A stretch of 64,000 nt of DNA, taken from the NCBI RefSeq assembly GCF_019458805.1, contig NZ_JAIBOA010000011.1, positions 62,001-126,000 of the forward strand, read 5' to 3'. Below are positions 41,758 through 49,999 of the stretch, piece by piece (position 1 is the stretch's first letter; each line of letters begins with the position of its first letter). The translations under genes were made by a program, and so were the position numbers. The notes under the pieces are model-generated. The model was not told the origin of the DNA and searched no databases. It saw only the letters and a list, made by a program, of their open reading frames with translations. The stretch comes from Actinomadura parmotrematis (GTDB lineage Bacteria; Actinomycetota; Actinomycetes; Streptosporangiales; Streptosporangiaceae).

Positions 41758-42516
41758 TTATGGTGCATAGCCGTGCAGGCGAGACGTCAGTTCCCGATTC
41801 CGTTCCCTGATCAGTGCGGCCATCTGCGGCCATTCCTCCGGCGGCCGGCGGTCCCGGCGGAACGTCACGGTGATCGCCGCCGCCGGATGGCCGGTGTGGT
41901 CGAACGCGCACGCCGCGATGCTGGCGAAGCCCTCGGTGACCAGGCCGTCCTCCAGCGACCAGCCGCGCCGCCGGTCGGCGGCGAGCCCGCGGCGGAGCGC
42001 GCTCGGCGACGCCGGGCCCCGCCCGGTGCGGTCCACCAGCGGGCCGGGGAAGAGCGCCCGCAGCTGCGCGGCCGGCAGGTGCGCCAGCATCGACCGGCCG
42101 GACGCGGTGAGCTGCGCGGGCAGCCGGACGCCGACGTCGGTGACCAGGGTGGCGTGCCGGGGCGGCTGCTCCTTCAGCAGGTACAGCGTCTCGGCGCCGT
42201 GCAGCACGCCGAGCTGGGCGATCTCGCCGAGGTCGTCCACCAGGCGGCGGAGCAGCGGCCGGGCCAGCCGCTCGACCGGGCCGTGCCGCAGGTAGGCCGA
42301 GCCGATCTCGAAGGCGGCGACGCCGAGGCCCCACCGGCGCTCCTCGGGCAGGTAGGCGACGAAGCCGTCCTCGGCCATCGCGGCGAGCAGGTGGTAGGCG
42401 CTGGAGCGCGGCAGGCCGAGGGCGCGGGCGATGGACGAGGCGGGCTGCGGCCCGGCGGACGCCGCCAGCAGGCGGAGCACCGCGAGCGCGCGCCGCGCGG
42501 CGGGCACCTGGGTCAT
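41758..42516 (-). CDS. IclR-family regulator of the hut genes
   Basis: A 252-aa IclR protein: N-terminal winged helix (RRALAVLRLLAASAGPQPASSIARALGLPRSSAYHLLAAMAEDGFV, about residues 8-54) and an IclR ligand domain (about 75-245). ATG 42516. It is divergent from hutH, with a palindrome in the 91-nt gap, the standard layout for local control of histidine catabolism. The inducer is presumably histidine or urocanate. Confidence 0.85.
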   Translation of the reverse strand: MTQVPAARRALAVLRLLAASAGPQPASSIARALGLPRSSAYHLLAAMAEDGFVAYLPEERRWGLGVAAFEIGSAYLRHGPVERLARPLLRRLVDDLGEIAQLGVLHGAETLYLLKEQPPRHATLVTDVGVRLPAQLTASGRSMLAHLPAAQLRALFPGPLVDRTGRGPASPSALRRGLAADRRRGWSLEDGLVTEGFASIAACAFDHTGHPAAAITVTFRRDRRPPEEWPQMAALIRERNRELTSRLHGYAP

Positions 42517-42536
42517 GCCCCCATTGTCGCCCGGCC

Positions 42537-42552
42537 GTCTCGTATCCGAGAC
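42537..42552. promoter_or_regulatory. Operator candidate between iclR-type gene and hutH
   Basis: GTCTCG-TATC-CGAGAC is a perfect 6-bp inverted repeat with a 4-nt centre, 20 nt from the regulator start and 56 nt before hutH. It is the only clear dyad in the gap. Confidence 0.55.
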
Positions 42553-42607
42553 ACAACGCGCGCGCGGGGCCTCGTCCCGGCAAGATCGACCCGCTTGCAT
42601 GGAGGGT

Positions 42608-44164
42608 ATGAGCTTCGGCATGGGGGACAAGAACATCCAGGTGGGGCCGGATCCGCTGACCTTCGGGCAGGTCGTCGCCGCCGCCCGGCACGGCGCCCGC
42701 GTCGAGCTGTCCGACACGGCGCTCGCGGCGATCGAGGCGTCCCGCGCCCACATCGAGGAGCTGGCCGCGCGCCCCACCCCCGTCTACGGGGTCTCCACCG
42801 GGTTCGGCGCCCTCGCCAACCGGCACATCGCGCCCGAGCTGCGCGCGCAGCTCCAGCTCAACATCGTCCGCTCGCACGCCGCCGGGTCGGGCCCCGAGGT
42901 CGAGCGGGAGGTGGTGCGCGGCCTGATGCTGCTCCGCCTGCGCACCCTCGCGACCGGCCGCACCGGCGTGCAGCCCGCCACCGCCCGCGCCCTCGCCGCC
43001 CTGCTCAACGCCGGCATCACCCCCGTCGTGCACGAGCACGGCAGCCTCGGCTGCTCCGGCGACCTCGCGCCCCTCGCGCACGTCGCGCTCGCCCTCATCG
43101 GCGAGGGCGACGTCCGCGACGCCCGCGGCGACCTGCGGCCCGCCGCCGAGGCGCTCGCCGAGGCCGGCCTCGCGCCGGTGACGCTCGCCGCCAAGGAGGG
43201 CCTCGCCCTGCTGAACGGCACCGACGGCATGCTCGGCATGCTCGTCCTCGCGATCCACGACCTGCACCACCTGCTGAAGCACGCCGACCTCGCGGCCGCG
43301 ATGAGCGTCGAGGCGCTGCTCGGCACCGACCGCGTCTTCGCCGCCGACCTCCAGGACCTGCGCCCGCACCCCGGCCAGGCCGCGTCCGCCGCCAACCTGC
43401 GGGCGCTGCTGGCCGGCTCGGGGATCATGGAGTCGCACCGCGGCCCCGAGGACACCCGCGTCCAGGACGCCTACTCGCTCCGCTGCACCCCGCAGGTGCA
43501 CGGCGCCGCCCGCGACACCCTCGCGCACGCCGAGCTCGTCGCGGGCCGCGAGCTCGCCTCGGCCGTCGACAACCCGGTGGTGCTGCCCGACGGGCGGGTG
43601 GAGTCCAACGGCAACTTCCACGGCGCGCCCGTCGCCTACGTGCTGGACTTCCTGGCGATCCCGGCCGCCGACGTCGCCTCCATGGCCGAGCGCCGCACCG
43701 ACCGCATGCTCGATAAGGCCCGCTCGTTCGGGCTGCCGCCCTTCCTCGCCGGCGACCCCGGCGTCGACTCCGGCCTGATGATCGCCCAGTACACGCAGGC
43801 GGCGATCGTGTCGGAGCTGAAGCGGCGCGCCGTCCCGTCCTCGGCCGACTCCATCCCCTCCTCGGCGATGCAGGAGGACCACGTGTCGATGGGCTGGAAC
43901 GCCGCCCGCAAGCTGCGCCGGTCGGTGGACGGCCTCGCGCAGGTCGTCGCCGTCGAGCTGATGACGGCGGCGCGCGCCCTCGACCTGCGCACCCCGCTGC
44001 GTCCCGGCCCGGCGACGTCCGCCGTCGTCGCGGCGCTGCGCGAGCACGTCCCGGGCCCCGGCCCCGACCGCCATCTGGCGCCCGAGATCGCCGCGACCAC
44101 CGCGCTCGTCCGCGACGGGTCGCTGCTCGCCGCCGCCGAGTCGGTCACCGGCCCCCTGTCCTGA
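42608..44164 (+). CDS. hutH: Histidine ammonia-lyase
   Basis: A 518-aa histidine ammonia-lyase. Y60 (VYGVSTGFGALANR) and the MIO triad C149-S150-G151 in HEHGSLGCSGDLAPLAH are present; the first residue is Cys rather than Ala, a variant common in actinobacteria. SNGNFHGAPVAYVLDFL and MQEDHVSMGWNAARKL are further HAL signatures. It converts histidine to urocanate. ATG 42608 is close to GGAGGG; ATG 42620 or 42599 are alternatives. Confidence 0.93.
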   Translation: MSFGMGDKNIQVGPDPLTFGQVVAAARHGARVELSDTALAAIEASRAHIEELAARPTPVYGVSTGFGALANRHIAPELRAQLQLNIVRSHAAGSGPEVEREVVRGLMLLRLRTLATGRTGVQPATARALAALLNAGITPVVHEHGSLGCSGDLAPLAHVALALIGEGDVRDARGDLRPAAEALAEAGLAPVTLAAKEGLALLNGTDGMLGMLVLAIHDLHHLLKHADLAAAMSVEALLGTDRVFAADLQDLRPHPGQAASAANLRALLAGSGIMESHRGPEDTRVQDAYSLRCTPQVHGAARDTLAHAELVAGRELASAVDNPVVLPDGRVESNGNFHGAPVAYVLDFLAIPAADVASMAERRTDRMLDKARSFGLPPFLAGDPGVDSGLMIAQYTQAAIVSELKRRAVPSSADSIPSSAMQEDHVSMGWNAARKLRRSVDGLAQVVAVELMTAARALDLRTPLRPGPATSAVVAALREHVPGPGPDRHLAPEIAATTALVRDGSLLAAAESVTGPLS

Positions 44165-44189
44165 CCCGCCGCTCTTCAAGGAGAACGCC

Positions 44190-45869
44190 ATGTCCGGTCC
44201 CCGTCCGGTGCGCGCGCCGCGCGGCACCACGCTGAGCACCCAGGGCTGGCCGCAGGAGGCGGCCCTGCGGATGCTCATGAACAACCTCGACCCCGAGGTC
44301 GCCGAGCACCCCGACGAGCTGGTCGTCTACGGCGGGTCGGGCCGCGCCGCCCGCAGCTGGGACGCCTTCGACGGCCTCGTCCGCTCGCTGCGCTCGCTGG
44401 AGGGCGACGAGACGCTGCTCGTCCAGTCCGGCAAGCCCGTCGGGATCTTCCGGACGCACGAGTGGGCGCCGCGCGTCCTCATCGCCAACTCCAACCTCGT
44501 CCCGCAGTGGGCGACCTGGCCGGAGTTCCGCCGGCTGGAGGCCGAGGGCCTCACCATGTACGGGCAGATGACCGCCGGGTCGTGGATCTACATCGGCACC
44601 CAGGGCATCCTCCAGGGCACCTACGAGACGTTCGCCGCCGTCGCCGCGAAGCGGTTCGGGGGCGACCTCGCCGGGACGATCACGCTGACCGGCGGGCTCG
44701 GCGGGATGGGCGGCGCCCAGCCGCTCGCCGTCACCATGAACGGCGGCGTCGCGATCTGCGTCGAGTGCGACGGGACGCGCATCGACCGCCGCGTCGAGCA
44801 CCGCTACTGCGACGTGCGCGCCGACTCCCTGGACGAGGCGCTCCGCCTCGCCGAGGAGGCCAAGGCCGCCCGCCGCCCGCTGTCGATCGGGCTGCTCGGC
44901 AACGCCGCCGACGTCTTCCCCGAGCTGCTGCGCCGGGGCGCGCCGATCGACATCGTCACCGACCAGACGAGCGCGCACGACCCGCTCATGTACCTGCCGC
45001 GCGGCGTCGCGTTCGCCGACATGGCCGACGAGCGCGCCAAGGACCCCGAGGGCTTCACCACCCGCGCCCGCGAGTCGATGGCCGCGCAGGTCGAGGCCAT
45101 GGTCGGGTTCCAGGACGCGGGCGCCGAGGTGTTCGACTACGGCAACTCCATCCGCGGCGAGGCCGAGCTCGCGGGCTGCACCCGCGCGTTCGCCTTCCCC
45201 GGCTTCGTCCCCGCCTACATCCGGCCGCTGTTCTGCGAGGGCAAGGGCCCGTTCCGCTGGGCCGCGCTGTCGGGCGACCCCAAGGACATCGCCCGCACCG
45301 ACAAGGCGATCCTCGACCTGTTCCCCGACAACGAGCCGCTCACCCGGTGGATCCGGATGGCGGGGGAGAAGGTCCACTTCCAGGGCCTGCCGTCGCGGAT
45401 CTGCTGGCTCGGCTACGGCGAGCGCGACAAGGCGGGTGCGGTCTTCAACGACCTGGTGGCGCGCGGCGAGATCAGCGCGCCGCTCGTCCTCGGCCGCGAC
45501 CACCTGGACTCCGGGTCGGTCGCCTCGCCCTACCGCGAGACCGAGGCGATGGCCGACGGCTCGGACGCCATCGCCGACTGGCCGCTGCTGAACGCGCTGC
45601 TGAACACCGCGTCCGGCGCGACGTGGGTGTCGATCCACCACGGCGGCGGCGTCGGCATCGGCCGCTCGATCCACGCCGGGCAGGTCTGCCTGGTCGACGG
45701 CACCGACCTGTCGGCGCGCAAGCTGGAGCGCGTCCTCACCAACGACCCCGGGACGGGCGTCATGCGGCACGCCGACGCCGGCTACGAGCGCGCCCATGAG
45801 GTCGCGGCCGAGCGCGGCGTCCGCATCCCGATGGCCGAAGGCCCCATGGAAGACACCGTGGAGGGCTGA
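44190..45869 (+). CDS. hutU: Urocanate hydratase
   Basis: A 559-aa urocanase. MYGQMTAGSWIYIGTQGILQGTYETF, GGLGGMGGAQPLAVTMNGGVAICVE (NAD-binding) and the active-site Cys region SRICWLGYGERDKAG are all present. It hydrates urocanate to imidazolonepropionate using NAD+. SD AAGGAG before ATG; the stop overlaps the next start by one base (TGATGG). No imidazolonepropionase gene (hutI) appears in the window. Confidence 0.95.
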   Translation: MSGPRPVRAPRGTTLSTQGWPQEAALRMLMNNLDPEVAEHPDELVVYGGSGRAARSWDAFDGLVRSLRSLEGDETLLVQSGKPVGIFRTHEWAPRVLIANSNLVPQWATWPEFRRLEAEGLTMYGQMTAGSWIYIGTQGILQGTYETFAAVAAKRFGGDLAGTITLTGGLGGMGGAQPLAVTMNGGVAICVECDGTRIDRRVEHRYCDVRADSLDEALRLAEEAKAARRPLSIGLLGNAADVFPELLRRGAPIDIVTDQTSAHDPLMYLPRGVAFADMADERAKDPEGFTTRARESMAAQVEAMVGFQDAGAEVFDYGNSIRGEAELAGCTRAFAFPGFVPAYIRPLFCEGKGPFRWAALSGDPKDIARTDKAILDLFPDNEPLTRWIRMAGEKVHFQGLPSRICWLGYGERDKAGAVFNDLVARGEISAPLVLGRDHLDSGSVASPYRETEAMADGSDAIADWPLLNALLNTASGATWVSIHHGGGVGIGRSIHAGQVCLVDGTDLSARKLERVLTNDPGTGVMRHADAGYERAHEVAAERGVRIPMAEGPMEDTVEG

Positions 45870-47098
45870 TGGCGGGCTGGGACACGGCGTTCGACGAGAT
45901 GTGGGCGGCGCTGCTGCCCGTCGGGCGCGGCGCGGACGGCGGCTACTCCCGCTTCACCTGGACCGGCCCCGAGCTGGACTGCCGCGCCTGGTTCCTCGAC
46001 GAGGCGTCCCGCCGGGACCTGGAGGTCGAGCGGGACGCCAACGGCAACCTGTTCGCCTGGTGGCTGCCGCCCGGCGGCGCCCGGAGCGGCGCCGTCCTCA
46101 CCGGCAGCCACCTGGACTCGGTGCCGGGCGGCGGCGCGTTCGACGGGCCGCTCGGCGTCGTGTCGGCGTTCGCCGCCCTCGACGCGCTGCGCGCCGGCGG
46201 CCACGTCCCCGCCCGCCCGATCGGCGTCGCCGCGTTCGCGGAGGAGGAGGGCGCCCGGTTCGGCGTCGCCTGCCTCGGCTCGCGGCTGCTGGCGGGCGCC
46301 ATCGCGCCCGAGCGCGCCCGCGGCCTGCGCGATGGCGCCGGCCGCACCTTCGCCGACGCGGCCGCCGCCAACGGCCTCGACCCGGACGCGCTCGGCCCCG
46401 ACGAGGACCTGCTGTCGCGCGTGTCCTGCTACGTGGAGCTGCACGTCGAGCAGGGCCGGGCGCTCGGCGTCCCGGTCGGCGTCGCGACCTCGATCGTCCC
46501 GCACGGCCGGTGGCGGCTGGACTTCACCGGCGAGGGCAACCACGCCGGCACCACCCTGCTGCCCGACCGCCGCGACCCGATGCTGCCGCTCGCCACCACC
46601 ATCCTGGCCGCCCGGCAGGCCGCCGACCGGCACGCCACCCTCGCCACGATCGGCAAGCTGGACGTCGTCCCCGGCGGCGTCAACGCGATCCCGTCGGCGG
46701 TCACCGCCTGGCTGGACGCCCGCGGCCCGATCGACGACGCCGTCCGCGCCACCGTCGCCGACATCGAGCGCGACGCCCGCGCCGTCGCCGCCCGGCACGG
46801 CGTGGCGGTCGCGCTCGCCGAGGAGTCCTACACGCCGGTCGTGGACTTCCCGCGCGGCCTGCGCGAACGGCTGCTCGCGGCGCTGCCGGGCGCGCCCGTC
46901 CTGCCGACCGGCGCCGGGCACGACGCGGGCATCCTGGCGTCCCGCATCCCGACCGCGATGCTGTTCGTCCGCAACCCGACCGGCGTCTCGCACGCCCCGG
47001 CCGAGCACGCCGACCACGCCGACGCCCTCGCCGGCGTCCGCGCGCTCACCGCCGTGCTCGCCGATCTGACCCGCGACCCCCCGGTCACCCCCCGTTGA
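45869..47098 (+). CDS. M20-family allantoate amidohydrolase-like hydrolase in the hut operon
   Basis: A 409-aa Zn-dependent amidohydrolase of the AllC/hydantoinase group. Metal ligands are visible in TGSHLDSVPGGGAFDGPLG, FAEEEGARFG, ELHVEQG and the late AGHDAG/SHAPAE segments. Purine-type substrates are the family norm, but the gene is coupled to hutU and precedes hutF, an arrangement seen in Streptomyces; here it more probably cleaves an N-formyl or N-carbamoyl glutamate intermediate. The last codons and the stop are encoded by a 101-nt repeat. Confidence 0.8.
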   Translation: MAGWDTAFDEMWAALLPVGRGADGGYSRFTWTGPELDCRAWFLDEASRRDLEVERDANGNLFAWWLPPGGARSGAVLTGSHLDSVPGGGAFDGPLGVVSAFAALDALRAGGHVPARPIGVAAFAEEEGARFGVACLGSRLLAGAIAPERARGLRDGAGRTFADAAAANGLDPDALGPDEDLLSRVSCYVELHVEQGRALGVPVGVATSIVPHGRWRLDFTGEGNHAGTTLLPDRRDPMLPLATTILAARQAADRHATLATIGKLDVVPGGVNAIPSAVTAWLDARGPIDDAVRATVADIERDARAVAARHGVAVALAEESYTPVVDFPRGLRERLLAALPGAPVLPTGAGHDAGILASRIPTAMLFVRNPTGVSHAPAEHADHADALAGVRALTAVLADLTRDPPVTPR

Positions 47099-47175
47099 GA
47101 TGCGGCGTGTTGGGCACTTTCGATCGTCAAAGCGCCCAACACGCCGCATCTCAACCGCGGACGACCATGTGGTCA
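47075..47175. repeat. 101-nt structured repeat, copy 4
   Basis: Outer motif at 47075-47087, hairpin at 47094-47155, outer motif at 47163-47175, with the same spacing as the other copies. The stem carries a compensatory change: GTTGGGC pairs with GCCCAAC where copies 1-3 have GTTGGCC/GGCCAAC. It lies between the M20 gene and hutF; the M20 gene reads into it and its TGA stop (47096-47098) is the GTTGA of the repeat. Confidence 0.85.
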
Positions 47176-47208
47176 CGATTCTCCGGACCCGTTCACCGGG
47201 AGGTTCCT

Positions 47209-48534
47209 GTGCAGTGGCATGCCGAGCTCGCGTGGCTCGGGGACGCGGTGGCCCGCGACGTCCTCATCGAGGCGCGCGGCGAGCGCATCAGCGCCGTCAC
47301 CCGCGGCGTCCCCGCGCCCCCGGACGCGGTGCGGCTGCGCGGCCTCACCGTGCCGGGCCTCGCCAACGCCCACTCCCACGCCTTCCACCGGGCGCTGCGC
47401 GCGCGCGTCCAGCGCGATCGCGGCACGTTCTGGACGTGGCGCGAGCAGATGTACGCGGTCGCCGACCGCCTCGACCCCGACTCCTACCACCGCCTCGCGA
47501 CGGCCGTGTACGCCGAAATGGCCCTCGCCGGCATCACCTGCGTCGGCGAGTTCCACTACCTGCACCACCAGCCCGGCGGCGCCGCCTACGCCGACCCGAA
47601 CGCCATGGGCGAAGCCCTCATCGCCGCCGCCGCGGACGCGGGCATCCGCATCACCCTCCTGGACGCCTGCTACCTGACCGGCGGCATCGGCACGCCCCTC
47701 ACCGGCTCCCAGCTCCGTTTCGGCGACGGCTCCGCGCGCAACTGGGCCCGCCGCGCCGGCGCCCTGCGCCCCCGCCCGCACGCCCGCGTCGGCGCGGCGA
47801 TCCACTCCGTCCGCGCCGTCCCGCGCGACCAGATCGGCACCGTCGCGTCCTGGGCGGCCGAGCGGGACGCGCCGCTGCACGTCCACCTGTCCGAGCAGCC
47901 CGCCGAGAACGCCGCCTGCCTGGACGCCCACGGCCTGACGCCCGCCGGCCTGCTCGCCGAGTGCGGCGCCCTCGGCGCCCGCACCGTCGCCGTGCACGCC
48001 ACCCACCTCACCGCCGACGACGTCGCGCTGCTCGGCGGCACCGCGACGGGCGTCTGCATGTGCCCGACGACCGAGCGCGACCTCGCCGACGGCATCGGCC
48101 CCGCCCGCGACCTGACCCGCGCGGGCGCCCCGCTCAGCCTCGGCTCCGACCAGCACGCCGTCATCGACCTGCTGGAGGAGGCCCGCGCCGTCGAGCTCGA
48201 CGAGCGGCTCCGCACCCGCGAACGCGGCCACTGGACCGCCGCCGAACTGCTCGACGCCGCGACCTCCGCGGGCCACGCCGCCCTCGGCTGGCCCGACGCG
48301 GGCCGCCTGGAACCCGGCGCCCGCGCCGACCTCGTCACCCTCGACATGTCCTCGGTCCGCACCGCCGGCGCCGCCCCCGACCACGCCGCCGAGGCCGCCG
48401 TCTTCGCCGCCACCGCCGCCGACGTCCGCGACGTCATCGCCTCCGGCCGCCCCGTCGTCCGCGACGGCCGCCACCTCCACGTCCCCGACGTCCCCGCCGC
48501 CCTCGCCACCGCCATCCGCGCTGTCACCACCTGA
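47209..48534 (+). CDS. hutF: Formimidoylglutamate deiminase HutF
   Basis: A 441-aa amidohydrolase-superfamily deiminase. Metal site HSHAFHR near residue 58, HVHLSEQPAEN with the catalytic His/Glu, AVHATHLT, and LGSDQHAVIDLLEEAR with the metal-binding Asp. HutF converts N-formimino-glutamate to N-formyl-glutamate and ammonia, in the branch ended by an N-formylglutamate amidohydrolase. Start GTG 47209 behind GGGAGG; the frame upstream runs through a 101-nt repeat and is not part of the gene. Confidence 0.88.
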   Translation: MQWHAELAWLGDAVARDVLIEARGERISAVTRGVPAPPDAVRLRGLTVPGLANAHSHAFHRALRARVQRDRGTFWTWREQMYAVADRLDPDSYHRLATAVYAEMALAGITCVGEFHYLHHQPGGAAYADPNAMGEALIAAAADAGIRITLLDACYLTGGIGTPLTGSQLRFGDGSARNWARRAGALRPRPHARVGAAIHSVRAVPRDQIGTVASWAAERDAPLHVHLSEQPAENAACLDAHGLTPAGLLAECGALGARTVAVHATHLTADDVALLGGTATGVCMCPTTERDLADGIGPARDLTRAGAPLSLGSDQHAVIDLLEEARAVELDERLRTRERGHWTAAELLDAATSAGHAALGWPDAGRLEPGARADLVTLDMSSVRTAGAAPDHAAEAAVFAATAADVRDVIASGRPVVRDGRHLHVPDVPAALATAIRAVTT

Positions 48535-48622
48535 ACGGACTTTTAACCTTCGACCGTGCATCACGGGGTGCAAAGCCTGGAAGGGACAGCCTGGAGTGAT
48601 CGCGCGACAGAGGTGAGGGCGG

Positions 48623-49999
48623 ATGGCACTGCACGAGGTGAGCGCCGGCGACGGGGGCGGGCCGGACGACGTCTTCGCCAGTTCCCTCAGCGAGCGGGTG
48701 CTGCCCAAGGACAGGCTGCCCGAGGGGCAGTCCGACCCGAAGGTCGTCTACAACCTGCTCCACGACGAGCTGCTGCTCGACGGCAACTCGGCGCAGAACC
48801 TCGCGACCTTCTGCACCACGTTCAGCAGCGACGAGGTCCGGCGGCTGATGGCCGAGTCGCTCGACAAGAACATGGTCGACAAGGACGAGTACCCGCAGAC
48901 CGCCGAGATCGAGTCGCGCTGCGTGCGCATGCTCGCCGATCTGTGGAACTCGCCGCAGGAGCGGACCACGATGGGCTGCTCCACCACCGGGTCCAGCGAG
49001 GCGGCCATGCTCGGCGGCCTCGCGCTGAAATGGCGGTGGCGCAAGAAGCGGGAGGCCGAGGGCAAGCCCGCGGATCGGCCGAACCTGGTGTGCGGGCCCG
49101 TCCAGGTGTGCTGGGAGAAGTTCGCCCGCTACTTCGACGTCGAGCTGCGGCAGGTCCCGCTGGAGCCCGGCGCGACCGGTCTCCGCCCGCACCAGCTCGC
49201 CCACTACGTGGACGAGAACACCATCGGCGTCGTCGCGATCCTCGGCGTCACCTTCACCTGCGACTACGAGCCCGTCGCCGAGATCGCCAAGGCGCTCGAC
49301 GCCATCCAGATGAACACCGGGCTCGACGTCCCCATCCACGTGGACGCCGCCAGCGGCGGGTTCGTCGCGCCGTTCGCGCAGCCCGACCTGGTGTGGGACT
49401 TCCGCCTCGACCGGGTCGCGTCCATCAACGCCTCCGGCCACAAGTACGGCCTCGCGCCGCTCGGCGTCGGCTGGGTGGTGTGGCGGTCGGCGGACCTGCT
49501 GCCCGAGGACCTGATCTTCCGGGTGGACTACCTCGGCGGGAACATGCCGACGTTCGCGCTCAACTTCTCCCGCCCCGGCGGCGAGGTCATCGCGCAGTAC
49601 TTCACCTTCCTGCGCCTCGGCCGCGAGGGCTACCGGCGCGTCCACCAGGCGTGCGCCGGCACCGCCCGCTACCTGGCCGGACGCATCGCGGAGATGGGCC
49701 CGTTCGAGCTGCTCTACGACGGCGACGGCGCGCTGCCCGCCGTGTCGTACACGCTGAAGGAGGGCCACCGGGGCTTCACCCTCTACGACCTCACCGAGCA
49801 GCTCCGCACCCGCGGCTGGCAGGTGCCGTCCTACCCGCTGCCCGCGAACCGGGAGCGGACCGTCATCCAGCGCGTCCTGGTGCGGCACGGCATCGGCCGC
49901 GACGAGATCGCGCTGCTCGCCGACGACATCGAGCGCTCCCTGAAGCGGCTCGCCCCCGGCTCCACGGGCGCGCCCGAGCGGCCCGGATTCCACCACTGA
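48623..49999 (+). CDS. gadB: Glutamate decarboxylase
   Basis: A 458-aa group II PLP decarboxylase. GadB-like segments are SARTVLPKD-type start (SLSERVLPKDRLPEGQ), SSEAAMLGGLALKWRWR, VHVDAASGGFVAPF and the PLP-lysine motif NASGHKYGL (Lys about 274). It decarboxylates glutamate to GABA. ATG 48623, with AGAGGTGAGG upstream. It lies 88 nt after hutF, so glutamate from histidine could feed it, but a separate promoter is possible. The stop overlaps the MFS gene start (TGATGG). Confidence 0.9.
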   Translation: MALHEVSAGDGGGPDDVFASSLSERVLPKDRLPEGQSDPKVVYNLLHDELLLDGNSAQNLATFCTTFSSDEVRRLMAESLDKNMVDKDEYPQTAEIESRCVRMLADLWNSPQERTTMGCSTTGSSEAAMLGGLALKWRWRKKREAEGKPADRPNLVCGPVQVCWEKFARYFDVELRQVPLEPGATGLRPHQLAHYVDENTIGVVAILGVTFTCDYEPVAEIAKALDAIQMNTGLDVPIHVDAASGGFVAPFAQPDLVWDFRLDRVASINASGHKYGLAPLGVGWVVWRSADLLPEDLIFRVDYLGGNMPTFALNFSRPGGEVIAQYFTFLRLGREGYRRVHQACAGTARYLAGRIAEMGPFELLYDGDGALPAVSYTLKEGHRGFTLYDLTEQLRTRGWQVPSYPLPANRERTVIQRVLVRHGIGRDEIALLADDIERSLKRLAPGSTGAPERPGFHH

